Origin: Pseudomonas sp. Irchel s3f7
GTDB taxonomy: Bacteria; Pseudomonadota; Gammaproteobacteria; Pseudomonadales; Pseudomonadaceae
NCBI RefSeq assembly: GCF_900187615.1
Contig: NZ_FYDO01000028.1
Span: 1 to 64,000 of the forward strand
DNA length: 64,000 nucleotides
Direction of reading: 5' to 3'
In this document: one piece after another, positions 53,677 through 61,491 of the stretch
How the letters are laid out: every line of letters begins with the position of its first letter
Numbering within the stretch: the first letter of the stretch is position 1
The notes under the pieces: generated by a model
What the model was told of the DNA's origin: nothing
The model's database searches: none
What the model saw: the letters and a program-made list of their open reading frames with translations, nothing else
Program-made: the position numbers and the translations under genes

Positions 53677-53774
53677 CTGTAGGAGCAAGCTACTCGCGAA
53701 GATGTCAGCACATTCACCCTCGGTGGTGGCTGAGACACCGCTATCGCGAGCAAGCTTGCTCCTACAGGAATTGT
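53677..53774. repeat. Inverted REP pair (GTAGGAGCAAGC family)
   Basis: CTGTAGGAGCAAGCTACTCGCGA is mirrored by TCGCGAGCAAGCTTGCTCCTACAG. It lies between fabI and the truncated VOC gene. Confidence 0.85.
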
Positions 53775-53827
53775 GTTTGATCGACTATTGTTTTTTATCA
53801 ACTCAATCCATCGTCGAGGCATGCACA

Positions 53828-54100
53828 ATGCAGCTATCCCCTTTTCACTTGGCCATCCCCGTCTACGACCTGGCCGCAGCGCGACATTTTTACGGCTCGG
53901 TATTCGGCCTGGAAGAAGGACGGTCCAGCGACCACTGGGTCGACTTCAATTTCTTCGGCCATCAGCTGGTGATTCACCTGGCGCCGAAGAACGCGTCCCA
54001 GGAAGCCGCTCACACCAATGCCGTGGGTGGCATTTGCTCTTATGAAAAATCAGAGCAAATACCTGTCAGCCTGAGAGTTCAAGGTTGCCGGACAACATAG
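53828..54100 (+). pseudogene. 3'-truncated VOC (glyoxalase/dioxygenase superfamily) gene
   Basis: The frame encodes 90 residues. The first 68 or so match a VOC-fold metalloprotein (MQLSPFHLAIPVYDLAAARHFY, with metal-ligand-type H7, then GHQLVIHLAPK). After NAVGG the text changes to ICSYEKSEQIPVSLRVQ, which is not VOC-like, and the second beta-alpha-beta module with the C-terminal Glu ligand is missing. Full-length relatives are about 130-140 residues. It probably lost its 3' end by a deletion; a REP element follows. GAGG precedes the ATG. Confidence 0.65.
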
Positions 54101-54128
54101 AATCTCCCACATTTGAAATGCGTACCCC

Positions 54129-54162
54129 TGTAGGAGCCGGCTTGCCGGCGAAGAGGCCCGCC
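54129..54162. repeat. Single REP-like unit
   Basis: CTGTAGGAGCCGGCTTGCCGGCGAAGAGG carries a perfect GCCGGCTTGCCGGC core and lies between the truncated VOC gene and the GGDEF gene, close to the presumed deletion point. Confidence 0.75.
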
Positions 54163-54176
54163 CAGACAGCATCGCA

Positions 54177-54758
54177 CTACAGGCCCATCACCCGCTCCGT
54201 CTCGGCCAACAATTGCTCCACCGAACCCTGAAGCGCCGAATCGTACTCAACCTGCCCCACACTGAACCGAATGTCATAACTGCGGCTCGCCGTGGCGTTG
54301 CGTTCGTCGAGAATTTCCTTGAGTCGCGTCTTTATCGATTCGATCTCCACGGTGCTGGAACCGGTCAACAACACAACAAACCGGTCGCCCCCGAGGCGTC
54401 CGACAACGTCGTTTTCGCGGAATCCGATGCGCAGCACATCGGCGAAGGTCTTGAGCACGTCATCGCCTTCGACCCGCCCATAGAGGTAGTTGATGTGTTT
54501 GAACTCATCAAGGGTGAAGTACATCAGCGTTGCCGGAATTTCCAGCTGCTCACACGCGTCGAGCCCCAGCTGGGCCAGTGCGATGAAGCCGTGGCGATTG
54601 GACAGCAGCGTCAGCTCGTCCATGCTCGCCATCTGCACGCCCATCAATTCCTGCTCGGCCTGACGCGCCAGATCACGCAGTCGTTCACGCGCCTGCTGCG
54701 GCGTGAGCAACAGCGTCGCATATCGACCGGGTTTGCCCGGTTTGCCTGGAATTAACAT
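54177..54758 (-). CDS. GGDEF-domain protein with degenerate active site
   Basis: The product is 193 residues. A short helical N-terminus (residues 1-45, no membrane helix) is followed by one GGDEF domain: MDELTLLSNRHGF (45-57), FTLDEFKHIN (81-90) and RLGGDRFVVLL (121-131). The signature reads GGDRF, with Arg replacing the catalytic Glu, so diguanylate cyclase activity is doubtful; it may act as a GTP or c-di-GMP sensor. I see no RxxD inhibitory site in the usual place just upstream of the signature. Monocistronic. Confidence 0.88.
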   Translation of the reverse strand: MLIPGKPGKPGRYATLLLTPQQARERLRDLARQAEQELMGVQMASMDELTLLSNRHGFIALAQLGLDACEQLEIPATLMYFTLDEFKHINYLYGRVEGDDVLKTFADVLRIGFRENDVVGRLGGDRFVVLLTGSSTVEIESIKTRLKEILDERNATASRSYDIRFSVGQVEYDSALQGSVEQLLAETERVMGL

Positions 54759-54832
54759 CGTTGACTCCCTTGGCGGTTATGCACTTTAGAGTCGCCCATA
54801 ACCGTATTGACTCCCTGTTCACGCGCCGTTGG

Positions 54833-55411
54833 TCAGCTTCCCGCCACCGGGCACGGTCCTCCCGCGTCTGCCCATTGTTTGAACTGTGTGACGAAAATGT
54901 CGTGGGGCACCGGCACCGGTGCGCGATGACCGCCCGGGTTCCAGCCCCACAACACCAGTTTGTCGTCGCTGACGTGCTTGATCAGGGCGGCAAAATCCCG
55001 ATCGCCATTGCTGGAGCGATCCTTGATCATCGCGCACAAGCGATCTGGCGGCAGGCCGATCCAGGCCATGCGATGGGCGGCCGGTGGCAGGCTCCAGTGC
55101 GGGGCGCCGGGTGGCGCGTTGGGGCCGTAACTGGCCGGTGGATTGCTTTGGGCATGGCACGTCGCGCAGGGCAATCCCGCCGAGCCCTTACCGTCGAGGC
55201 CGCGCACGACGTTCATGGCATGGGGCACGCCGGCATCCAATTGCAGCGGCGAATCCCCGGGAATGTGGCAGTTCTGGCAACGCGGGCTCTGGAAGACTTT
55301 CTGCACGGTATCGAATGCCTTCAAGGCTTCCCGGTCATCCGCAAACAGGTCCGAGGCATAGCCGGCCAGGCCGATCAACACCACGGCAGCGAGAACCAGA
55401 TGTCGTTTCAT
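54833..55411 (-). CDS. Periplasmic dihaem cytochrome c-like protein
   Basis: The product is 192 residues with a signal peptide (MKRHLVLAAVVLIGLAGYAS) and two haem c attachment sites, CQNCH (45-49) and CATCH (82-86). It starts one base after the molybdenum hydroxylase large-subunit gene ends, so it is the third gene of that operon. It probably accepts electrons from the hydroxylase and passes them to the respiratory chain. No close named homologue comes to mind. Confidence 0.88.
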   Translation of the reverse strand: MKRHLVLAAVVLIGLAGYASDLFADDREALKAFDTVQKVFQSPRCQNCHIPGDSPLQLDAGVPHAMNVVRGLDGKGSAGLPCATCHAQSNPPASYGPNAPPGAPHWSLPPAAHRMAWIGLPPDRLCAMIKDRSSNGDRDFAALIKHVSDDKLVLWGWNPGGHRAPVPVPHDIFVTQFKQWADAGGPCPVAGS

Positions 55412-55412
55412 C

Positions 55413-57581
55413 TCACACCCCCGACAGTTGCAGCGGCAGCTCCCGCAAGCGCTGCCCGGTCAGGGCAAACACCGCGTTGGCCACCGCTGGCGCCGTGGGT
55501 GGCACGCCGACCTCGCCGACGCCGCCGGGTTTGTCACTGCTGGGCACGATATGCACTTCGACCACCGGCATTTCGTTCAGTCGCAGCACTTGGTAATCGT
55601 GATAGTTGGACTGCTCCACCTGCCCGTTCTTGAGGGTCAGCTTGCTGTGCAAGGTGAAGCTGAGGCCAAAGGTGATGCCCGACTCCATTTGCGCGGCAAT
55701 GCTTTGCGGGTTGACCGCAATGCCGCAGTCCACCGCGCACACCACGCGGTGCACGCGGATGTGCAGGTTGTCCTGGGACACTTCGGCCACCTGCGCCACG
55801 TAGCTGCCGAAGGACTCATGCACCGCCACGCCCAATGCGTGGCCGTCCGGCAGCGGTGCCTTCCAGTTGGCTTTCTCCACGGCCAGGTTCAGCACGCCGA
55901 GATGGCGAGGGTGGTCCTTGAGCAACGCTCGTCGGTACTCGACCGGGTCTTTGCCCGCCGCCGTTGCGAGCTCATCGATCAACGATTCCATGACAAACGC
56001 GGTGTGCGTGTGCCCCACCGAGCGCAACCACAGCACGCTGATCCCGGTGGTTGGCGAGTGCAATTCGACCTGATGGTTAGCCAACCCCACGATATAAGGG
56101 CTGTCGGCCACGCCTTCGACGGAGGTTTTGTCGATGCCGTCCTTGACCATGGTCGCTTCGAGGGAAGTCCCGGCCATGATCGATTGCCCGACCATCACAT
56201 GTTTCCAGGCCAACGGCAGCCCGTCGGCGCCCAAACCGATGCGTGCATGGTGCAAAAATGCCGAGCGGTAATAACCGCCACGGATATCGTCCTCCCGCGC
56301 CCACACGGTTTTCACCGGCCCGCCCGCTGCCTTGGCGACGTACACCGCTTCGCTGACGAAGTCCGAGGTCGGATTGGCCCGCCGCCCGAAACCGCCACCG
56401 AGGAACTCGGTGTGGATCTCGACCTGCTCGGGTTTGAGCCCGGTGATTTTCCCCGCGATCATCTGGTCCAGCGTCTGGAACTGCGTACCGGTCCAGATTT
56501 CACATTTGTCCTGGGTGATGCGCACCGTGCAATTGAGCGGTTCCATTGGCGCGTGTGCCAGGTACGGCACGCTGTATTCGGCGTCGATCGTCTTCGTCGC
56601 TTTCGCCAGTGCAGCCTTGGTATCCCCCGCCTGCCCGGCATTCAAACCGGGCGTCGTGGCGAGTTTGCGAAAGGTTTCCAACAATGTCTCGCTGTCGAGT
56701 CCAGCGTTCGGCCCCGGTTCCCAATCGACTTTCAGCGCATCGCGCCCCAGTTTCGCCGCCCAATAGTGATCGGCAATCACTGCCACACCGGTCGGCACCT
56801 GCACCACTTTGTGCACCCCGGGAATCGCCAGCGCCTCGGCGCCTTCAAAGGATTTGACGGTGCCGCCGAATACCGGCGAACGGGCAACCATGGCAGTCAT
56901 CAGCCCATCGAATTGCACGTCCATGCCGAATTTCGCCCGGCCGGTGATTTTTTCCGGCGTGTCCAGGCGCGGGGTGGGTTTGCCGATGAGTCGCCAGTCC
57001 TTCGGCTCCTTGAGTTTGATCGACGCCGGAGCCGGGACCGCAAGCTTGCCCGCGTCATCGGCCAATTCGCCATACGTGGCGCGGTGTTCACCGGCGATGA
57101 CCACGCCCGGCTCGGTGTGGATTTCGGAGGGTGCAACGTTGAAGCGCTTGGCCGCCGCGTCGATCAACATCAGGCGTGCCGCCGCACCGGCCTGGCGGTA
57201 GCGATCGAACTCCATCCAGATCGAGGTCGAGCCGCCGGTGATTTGCATCCCGCCAAACCCGGCCATGCCGTAATCGGCCGCCGATGCTGGTGAATGCACC
57301 ACACGGATTTTCGACCAGTCGGCGTCCAGTTCCTCGGCGATCAGCATGGTCAGGCCGGTCCAGATGCCCTGGCCCATTTCGGAATGCCCGAGCAACACGG
57401 TGACGCTGTTGTCATTGCCGATGCGCAGGAAGGCATTCGGCGCGAACACATTGCCCTGATTCTCGGCACCGAGGGCAAAACGGTGGCCGCCGGGAATGAC
57501 AAAGGCCACCACCAGTCCCCCGCAGAGCACGGCACCGCCCTTGAGGAAACCACGGCGCGAGACAGCGTTGATGTCGTTCAT
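55413..57581 (-). CDS. Molybdenum hydroxylase large subunit (isoquinoline 1-oxidoreductase beta-like)
   Basis: The product is 722 residues. A twin-arginine signal SRRGFLKGG at residues 8-16 indicates folded export to the periplasm. Molybdopterin-binding aldehyde oxidase/xanthine dehydrogenase-like segments follow, including GHSEMGQGIWTG, GGFGRRANP and GGVGEVGVPPTAPAVANA near the C-terminus. GAGGGA precedes the ATG chosen. The family oxidises aldehydes or N-heterocycles using water; the actual substrate is unknown. Partner of the [2Fe-2S] subunit gene 11 bases upstream and of the dihaem cytochrome downstream. Confidence 0.9.
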   Translation of the reverse strand: MNDINAVSRRGFLKGGAVLCGGLVVAFVIPGGHRFALGAENQGNVFAPNAFLRIGNDNSVTVLLGHSEMGQGIWTGLTMLIAEELDADWSKIRVVHSPASAADYGMAGFGGMQITGGSTSIWMEFDRYRQAGAAARLMLIDAAAKRFNVAPSEIHTEPGVVIAGEHRATYGELADDAGKLAVPAPASIKLKEPKDWRLIGKPTPRLDTPEKITGRAKFGMDVQFDGLMTAMVARSPVFGGTVKSFEGAEALAIPGVHKVVQVPTGVAVIADHYWAAKLGRDALKVDWEPGPNAGLDSETLLETFRKLATTPGLNAGQAGDTKAALAKATKTIDAEYSVPYLAHAPMEPLNCTVRITQDKCEIWTGTQFQTLDQMIAGKITGLKPEQVEIHTEFLGGGFGRRANPTSDFVSEAVYVAKAAGGPVKTVWAREDDIRGGYYRSAFLHHARIGLGADGLPLAWKHVMVGQSIMAGTSLEATMVKDGIDKTSVEGVADSPYIVGLANHQVELHSPTTGISVLWLRSVGHTHTAFVMESLIDELATAAGKDPVEYRRALLKDHPRHLGVLNLAVEKANWKAPLPDGHALGVAVHESFGSYVAQVAEVSQDNLHIRVHRVVCAVDCGIAVNPQSIAAQMESGITFGLSFTLHSKLTLKNGQVEQSNYHDYQVLRLNEMPVVEVHIVPSSDKPGGVGEVGVPPTAPAVANAVFALTGQRLRELPLQLSGV

Positions 57582-57592
57582 GATTCGATCCC

Positions 57593-58048
57593 TCAACCCA
57601 GCTCGGACGCGCGCTTGACTGCCGCACGAATCCTTGGATACGTGCCACAACGGCAGATGTTGCCGGAGAGCGCCTGATCGATATCGCTGTCGGTCGGTTT
57701 CGGAATTTTCGCCAGCAAGGCGGCTGCCGACATGATCTGCCCGGACTGGCAGTAGCCACACTGAACCACGTCCAGTTCAGCCCAGGCTTGCTGCACCGGG
57801 TGCGAGCCATCAGCAGAGAGCCCTTCAATGGTGAGGATTTTCTGGCCATGGGCCACCGCCGTGGCCGGCGTGATACAGGCACGCAGTGGCGCACCATCGA
57901 CATGCACGGTGCAGGCGCCGCATTGGGCCATGCCACAACCGAATTTGGTACCGGTGAGATGAGCGAAATCGCGAAGGACCCAAAGCAGCGGCATGTCGGC
58001 GGGGACATCCAGCTCCTGATCCTTGCCATTGATGTTCAAGGTCAGCAT
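57593..58048 (-). CDS. Molybdenum hydroxylase [2Fe-2S] subunit (isoquinoline 1-oxidoreductase alpha-like)
   Basis: The product is 151 residues. The plant-type ferredoxin cluster is GCGMAQCGACTVHVDG and the second cluster is QCGYCQSGQIM...NICRCGTYPRI. It conveys electrons from the molybdenum cofactor in the large subunit. The ATG giving MLTLNINGKDQEL has AGGA 8 bases upstream; the longer open frame is not family-like. First gene of a three-gene operon. No FAD subunit or XdhC maturation gene is adjacent. Confidence 0.93.
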   Translation of the reverse strand: MLTLNINGKDQELDVPADMPLLWVLRDFAHLTGTKFGCGMAQCGACTVHVDGAPLRACITPATAVAHGQKILTIEGLSADGSHPVQQAWAELDVVQCGYCQSGQIMSAAALLAKIPKPTDSDIDQALSGNICRCGTYPRIRAAVKRASELG

Positions 58049-58181
58049 GGCGCAATTCCTCAGACGCACGGTGATCTGAAGGGGCGTCGCTGTGGTTCTG
58101 GAGCACCTACGCGCGCCTCGGGTTATCCCTTTAGCTAAGCGCAATTTTCCCCGGGGACCTGATGCATCGACCACCGGTCAC

Positions 58182-58206
58182 AAAAAAGCCGCCTCAATGG
58201 GCGGCT
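58182..58206 (-). terminator. Terminator of nnrS
   Basis: On the minus strand AGCCGCC pairs with GGCGGCT across a 6-base loop and is followed by six U. It lies 14 bases past the nnrS stop. Confidence 0.9.
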
Positions 58207-58219
58207 ATGGACGCCTGAT

Positions 58220-59374
58220 TTAGAGCCTCGGGCGCCACAGGATACCGGCGTAACGCCACACGAACAGGCCAAACGCCGTACACCAGAGCAGTGCCGACAG
58301 TGCCAGTCCATCGCTGGAGAATGCCACCAGCACAACCCGGCACACCCCGGCCGCCAGCAAGAGGACAAAACCCGCCACGATCATTTTGGACGGTTTCAAC
58401 TCTCGCCCGGTATGACCGAGACTGACCCGCGCAATCATCGCCAGGATCAGCCCGCCAATACCGCCCACCGCCAGCGCATGAGTGGCCAGGGTTTGCTGAT
58501 CAAGTACACCGGCATGCCACAGCGTCATGGCCAGCGTTGCGACCACAATCCATGCATAGGCCAGATACAACGACCACAACAACGGCACCCGCCACAATCC
58601 CCGATCATGCCAGCGCCACAGGCGCATCACATGCAGCACGCTCATCAATCCAAACAAACCGGCCAACCAAAGCCGGGGGACATCATTCAAACCACCGGCA
58701 AACGAAACCGCCGCGAGCATGGCGCTGACCATGAGCATTTTGCCGGGTAACGGATTCACCGCAGGCGCGGCAGGACGATTCAACCCTCGCTGGATGAAGA
58801 ACGGAATCACACGACCACCAATCACACTCATCAGCGCGCCGATCAACCACAATGCCGCCAACACACCGTGCCGTTGCAGATTGGCGTCCTCCAGGGTGAC
58901 CCCCGTCAGCGTCAATGCCTGACAGCCAGCCAGCAACGTGATCATCAGCAGGATCGGATAATTTTCGCGCTTGCGGGCAGCCACCAGATCTCGCCCCAGC
59001 ACCCAGGCGAGCAGCGGCAGGAATGGAATTTCCATCACGAACAAAAGCGCCGAAGGAATCGGCAGGAACCACGCCAGACGCGCCAGCAGCCATACCAGCA
59101 CCAGCCCGATCAGTGGCCAGCCATTGAGCCCCGGCCGACCGGTCCAGTTCGGCACCGCAGTCAACAGGAACCCGGCAACGATTGCACCGGCAAAACCGAA
59201 AGGCATTTCGTGCCGATGCCAGGCGAGCATGCCACCCACCGGTTGCGTACCGGGTAAATGGCCGTACAGCCAGGCAGCCCAGAGGGCCACGGCGATCGCC
59301 GCGAACCCCGCACCGGCGAGAAAGAACGGGCGAAAGCCCAGACTGAAAACGGGAGCAACGGCCAACTTGCGCAT
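58220..59374 (-). CDS. nnrS: NnrS-family membrane protein
   Basis: The product is 384 residues with about twelve membrane helices. NnrS hallmarks are present: LGFRPFFLAG near residue 15, the early WHRHEMPFGFAGAIVAGF segment with metal-ligand-type His residues, and later GGRVIPFFIQRG. NnrS is a haem/copper membrane protein linked to tolerance of nitric oxide. The ATG overlaps the stop of the PpyR-like gene by one base, so they form one operon. Three NorR-type sites lie upstream of that operon. Confidence 0.93.
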   Translation of the reverse strand: MRKLAVAPVFSLGFRPFFLAGAGFAAIAVALWAAWLYGHLPGTQPVGGMLAWHRHEMPFGFAGAIVAGFLLTAVPNWTGRPGLNGWPLIGLVLVWLLARLAWFLPIPSALLFVMEIPFLPLLAWVLGRDLVAARKRENYPILLMITLLAGCQALTLTGVTLEDANLQRHGVLAALWLIGALMSVIGGRVIPFFIQRGLNRPAAPAVNPLPGKMLMVSAMLAAVSFAGGLNDVPRLWLAGLFGLMSVLHVMRLWRWHDRGLWRVPLLWSLYLAYAWIVVATLAMTLWHAGVLDQQTLATHALAVGGIGGLILAMIARVSLGHTGRELKPSKMIVAGFVLLLAAGVCRVVLVAFSSDGLALSALLWCTAFGLFVWRYAGILWRPRL

Positions 59375-59622
59375 CAAGCGATCGCTCCGCCTGCCGGTGC
59401 GTGAAGGCGATACTGGGACAGCAGTCGCATCACGTAACCGATTTTCAGCAAGGTCGGACCGAGAATGGTCATTGCATGCATCGACACCAACGCCGGGATC
59501 GAAAGCGTGCCGGCGTACAGATAAGCGCCGTAGATGCCGGCGAGCAGCATGGCCACGCCCACCCCGAGCACTCGACTCGACAGCTGCATTACGTTCTGAG
59601 GGTTGCTGAACAGTTGGGACAT
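59374..59622 (-). CDS. Small membrane protein, PpyR-like
   Basis: The product is 82 residues with two hydrophobic segments (about residues 18-40 and 44-68: VLGVGVAMLLAGIYGAYLYAG, VSMHAMTILGPTLLKIGYVMRL). It resembles the small transmembrane protein PpyR of P. aeruginosa, whose gene lies by memory between an NnrS-type gene and the flavohaemoprotein fhp. Here the nnrS gene follows directly, but no fhp gene is in the window. The role is probably nitric-oxide response related. Confidence 0.75.
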   Translation of the reverse strand: MSQLFSNPQNVMQLSSRVLGVGVAMLLAGIYGAYLYAGTLSIPALVSMHAMTILGPTLLKIGYVMRLLSQYRLHAPAGGAIA

Positions 59623-59663
59623 GTTCTGGTACTCCTGAAGTCGTTCAGTTGTACGTTTGTTGT

Positions 59664-59679
59664 TTCACGATCCGTGCCA
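59664..59679 (-). promoter_or_regulatory. Candidate sigma-54 (RpoN) promoter for the ppyR-like/nnrS operon
   Basis: On the minus strand the sequence reads TGGCACGGATCGTGAA. The -24 element TGGCACG matches consensus exactly. The -12 element is GTGAA where TTGCA/T is expected, so this half is imperfect. It lies about 42 bases upstream of the ATG, on the downstream side of the three inverted repeats at 59721-59777. Confidence 0.5.
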
Positions 59680-59720
59680 TTTCGGCAGCCCTTGCAGATC
59701 GAGCCTTTCAGGCATCAGCA

Positions 59721-59777
59721 GTCAATATGACCAACAGCAAAAATAGTCATAATGACTCAACACAACGTCATTTTGAC
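59721..59777. promoter_or_regulatory. Three NorR-type enhancer sites (GTCA-N3-TGAC)
   Basis: GTCAATATGAC (59721-59731), GTCATAATGAC (59746-59756) and GTCATTTTGAC (59767-59777) are three 11-base inverted repeats with identical half-sites, spaced 25 and 21 bases apart. They fit the GT-N7-AC consensus known for the nitric-oxide sensor NorR, which acts as a sigma-54 enhancer-binding activator, usually at three sites. The minus-strand operon downstream encodes a NO-tolerance protein (nnrS). Confidence 0.8.
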
Positions 59778-59803
59778 TACGCTCATGTTGGTACTGACTA
59801 AAA

Positions 59804-59822
59804 GCAAACCAATATCATTTGC
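59804..59822. promoter_or_regulatory. Possible Fur box upstream of the sigma factor gene
   Basis: GCAAACCAATATCATTTGC has a palindromic GCAAA/TTTGC outline and about 11 of 19 matches to the Fur consensus, counted by eye. It lies about 80 bases before the FecI-like sigma factor gene, where iron control is expected. Confidence 0.35.
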
Positions 59823-59903
59823 ACTGCTCATGGCCTTTTGCTTTAATCGCGATCCATTCTTATTTGCACAAGGGCGAGGATCGCCCATGGACATGCACTC
59901 ACG

Positions 59904-60428
59904 ATGACGGTTGCCGATACCTCCTGCGTCCAGAACCTCTACATCAGCCATCACCGCTGGTTGCACGAGCTGCTGCGTCGACGCCTGAGCAATGCGTTCG
60001 ATGCCGCCGACCTGGCCCACGACACCTTCATCCGCGTGCTCAAGCGCCCACCGGTATTCGACGGCGAAACCCACGAACGCTCTTATCTGGCGACCATCGC
60101 CCGGGGCTTGTGCATCGATCACTGGCGGCGCCGGCAGCTCGAACAGGCGTGGCTCGACACGTTGGCCGCGCAACCCCAGGCGGTTCAGCCCTCGCCCGAG
60201 CAGCGCGCGATCATCGTCGAAACGCTGTATGAAGTGGACGCCATGCTGCAACGGTTGCCCCAACGCGTGCGCGAAGCGTTCATTCTGGCGCAACTGCACG
60301 GCCTGCCATACCGCGTCATTGCCGAGGAAATCGGCGTGTGCGAGCGCATGGTGAAAAAGTACCTGGCCCAGGCCTTGATGCATTGCGCGATCCTTGAAGC
60401 CGAACTCGACGGCCTGCTGATTCAATGA
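59904..60428 (+). CDS. ECF sigma factor, FecI-like
   Basis: The product is 174 residues, the standard length for iron-starvation sigma factors. Region 2 is AFDAADLAHDTFIRVLKRPPV and region 4 is LQRLPQRVREAFILAQLHGLPYRVIAEEIGVCERMVKKYLAQAL with its helix-turn-helix. It directs RNA polymerase to the receptor gene when signalled by the FecR-type protein encoded next. The stop overlaps the FecR-like ATG by 4 bases. Confidence 0.93.
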   Translation: MTVADTSCVQNLYISHHRWLHELLRRRLSNAFDAADLAHDTFIRVLKRPPVFDGETHERSYLATIARGLCIDHWRRRQLEQAWLDTLAAQPQAVQPSPEQRAIIVETLYEVDAMLQRLPQRVREAFILAQLHGLPYRVIAEEIGVCERMVKKYLAQALMHCAILEAELDGLLIQ

Positions 60429-61408
60429 ACCGGATCGCCACCAACGCCATCAGCCATGGAAGCCTTGAGCAAGCGGCGCAGTGGTATGTGCAACTCAACG
60501 ATGAACAAGTCGGCGAGCAGGACCGCCAGCGCTGGCAAGCCTGGCTGGCGCAAAGCGGCGAGCATCAGGCGGCCTGGCAATATGTCGAGCGGGTCGGCCA
60601 ACGTTTTGCCGCGTTGCAGGACGATCATCAGCACGCGGCCGGCCAGGTGTTGCGCAACGCCGGGCGCCTGCCAATCAGTCGCCGCCAGACCGTGAAGAGC
60701 CTGCTGATCCTGGCCTCGGGCGGCGTGTTGGGATGGAGTGCCTGGCGGGAAACCGCCCTGCCGCTCACCCTGGCGCGCTGGACCGCCGACCTCTCCACTG
60801 GCACCGGTGAAACCCGCGAAACTCGACTCAGTGACGGCAGCCAGATCTGGCTCAACGCCTTGAGCGCACTGAATGTGCGTTTCGACGCCACACAACGCTT
60901 GCTGCTGTTACAGGCTGGGGAAGTGTTGATCGACACCGCCAAGGACCACGTTCGTCCGTTGCTGGTGCAAACCACCGAGGGCCGGATGCGCGCACTGGGT
61001 ACGCGTTTCAGCGTACGTCAGGACGACGGAAAAACCCTGCTGAATGTCTACGAAGGCGCCGTCGAAGTCCGCACCGCCCACGGGTTGATGCAGGTGGTCG
61101 AGGCCGGACGACAACTGTCATTCAGCGAACACTACCTCCCTGCCCCGATTGCTGCCACGCCAGGCCGTGAAGCCTGGCGCCGTGGAATATTGCTGGCAGA
61201 CAACCTGCCGCTGGGCCAGTTGCTCGAAGAGTTAAGCCGTTACCGCCCCGGACATCTGGGCTGCGACCCGGCCGTTGCCGAATTGCCGGTCATGGGTTCG
61301 TTCCCGATCAAAGACACCGACCAGGCCTTGCGTCTGCTGGAAGCGGCGTTGCCGATCCGGGTGGAAAAGCCGTTGGACTGGTGGGTCAACGTGGCCGCGA
61401 AAGCGTGA
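60425..61408 (+). CDS. FecR-like anti-sigma/sensor protein
   Basis: The product is 327 residues. The N-terminal DUF4880-type cytosolic domain (residues 1-55, EQAAQWYVQLNDEQVGEQDRQRWQAWLA) binds the sigma factor. A weak membrane helix lies near 90-107, followed by the periplasmic FecR domain (LSDGSQIWLNALSALNVRF...VYEGAVEVRT), which contacts the N-terminal domain of the receptor. The C-terminal region ends in an STN-like module. Operon partner of the FecI-like gene. Confidence 0.93.
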   Translation: MNRIATNAISHGSLEQAAQWYVQLNDEQVGEQDRQRWQAWLAQSGEHQAAWQYVERVGQRFAALQDDHQHAAGQVLRNAGRLPISRRQTVKSLLILASGGVLGWSAWRETALPLTLARWTADLSTGTGETRETRLSDGSQIWLNALSALNVRFDATQRLLLLQAGEVLIDTAKDHVRPLLVQTTEGRMRALGTRFSVRQDDGKTLLNVYEGAVEVRTAHGLMQVVEAGRQLSFSEHYLPAPIAATPGREAWRRGILLADNLPLGQLLEELSRYRPGHLGCDPAVAELPVMGSFPIKDTDQALRLLEAALPIRVEKPLDWWVNVAAKA

Positions 61409-61491
61409 GGCTGGTTTTTTTCGTCGTGCCAGTGCCCTTTTCGGGTTTTCGCTCGGTTAACCCTTAAAGCCGTTAGATTGTCGGGAACTTC

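Noticed and set aside
53702..53827. N-terminal extension of the truncated VOC protein from 53702
   Set aside because: The extension is translated REP sequence. The ATG at 53828 has GAGG upstream and begins the recognisable fold.
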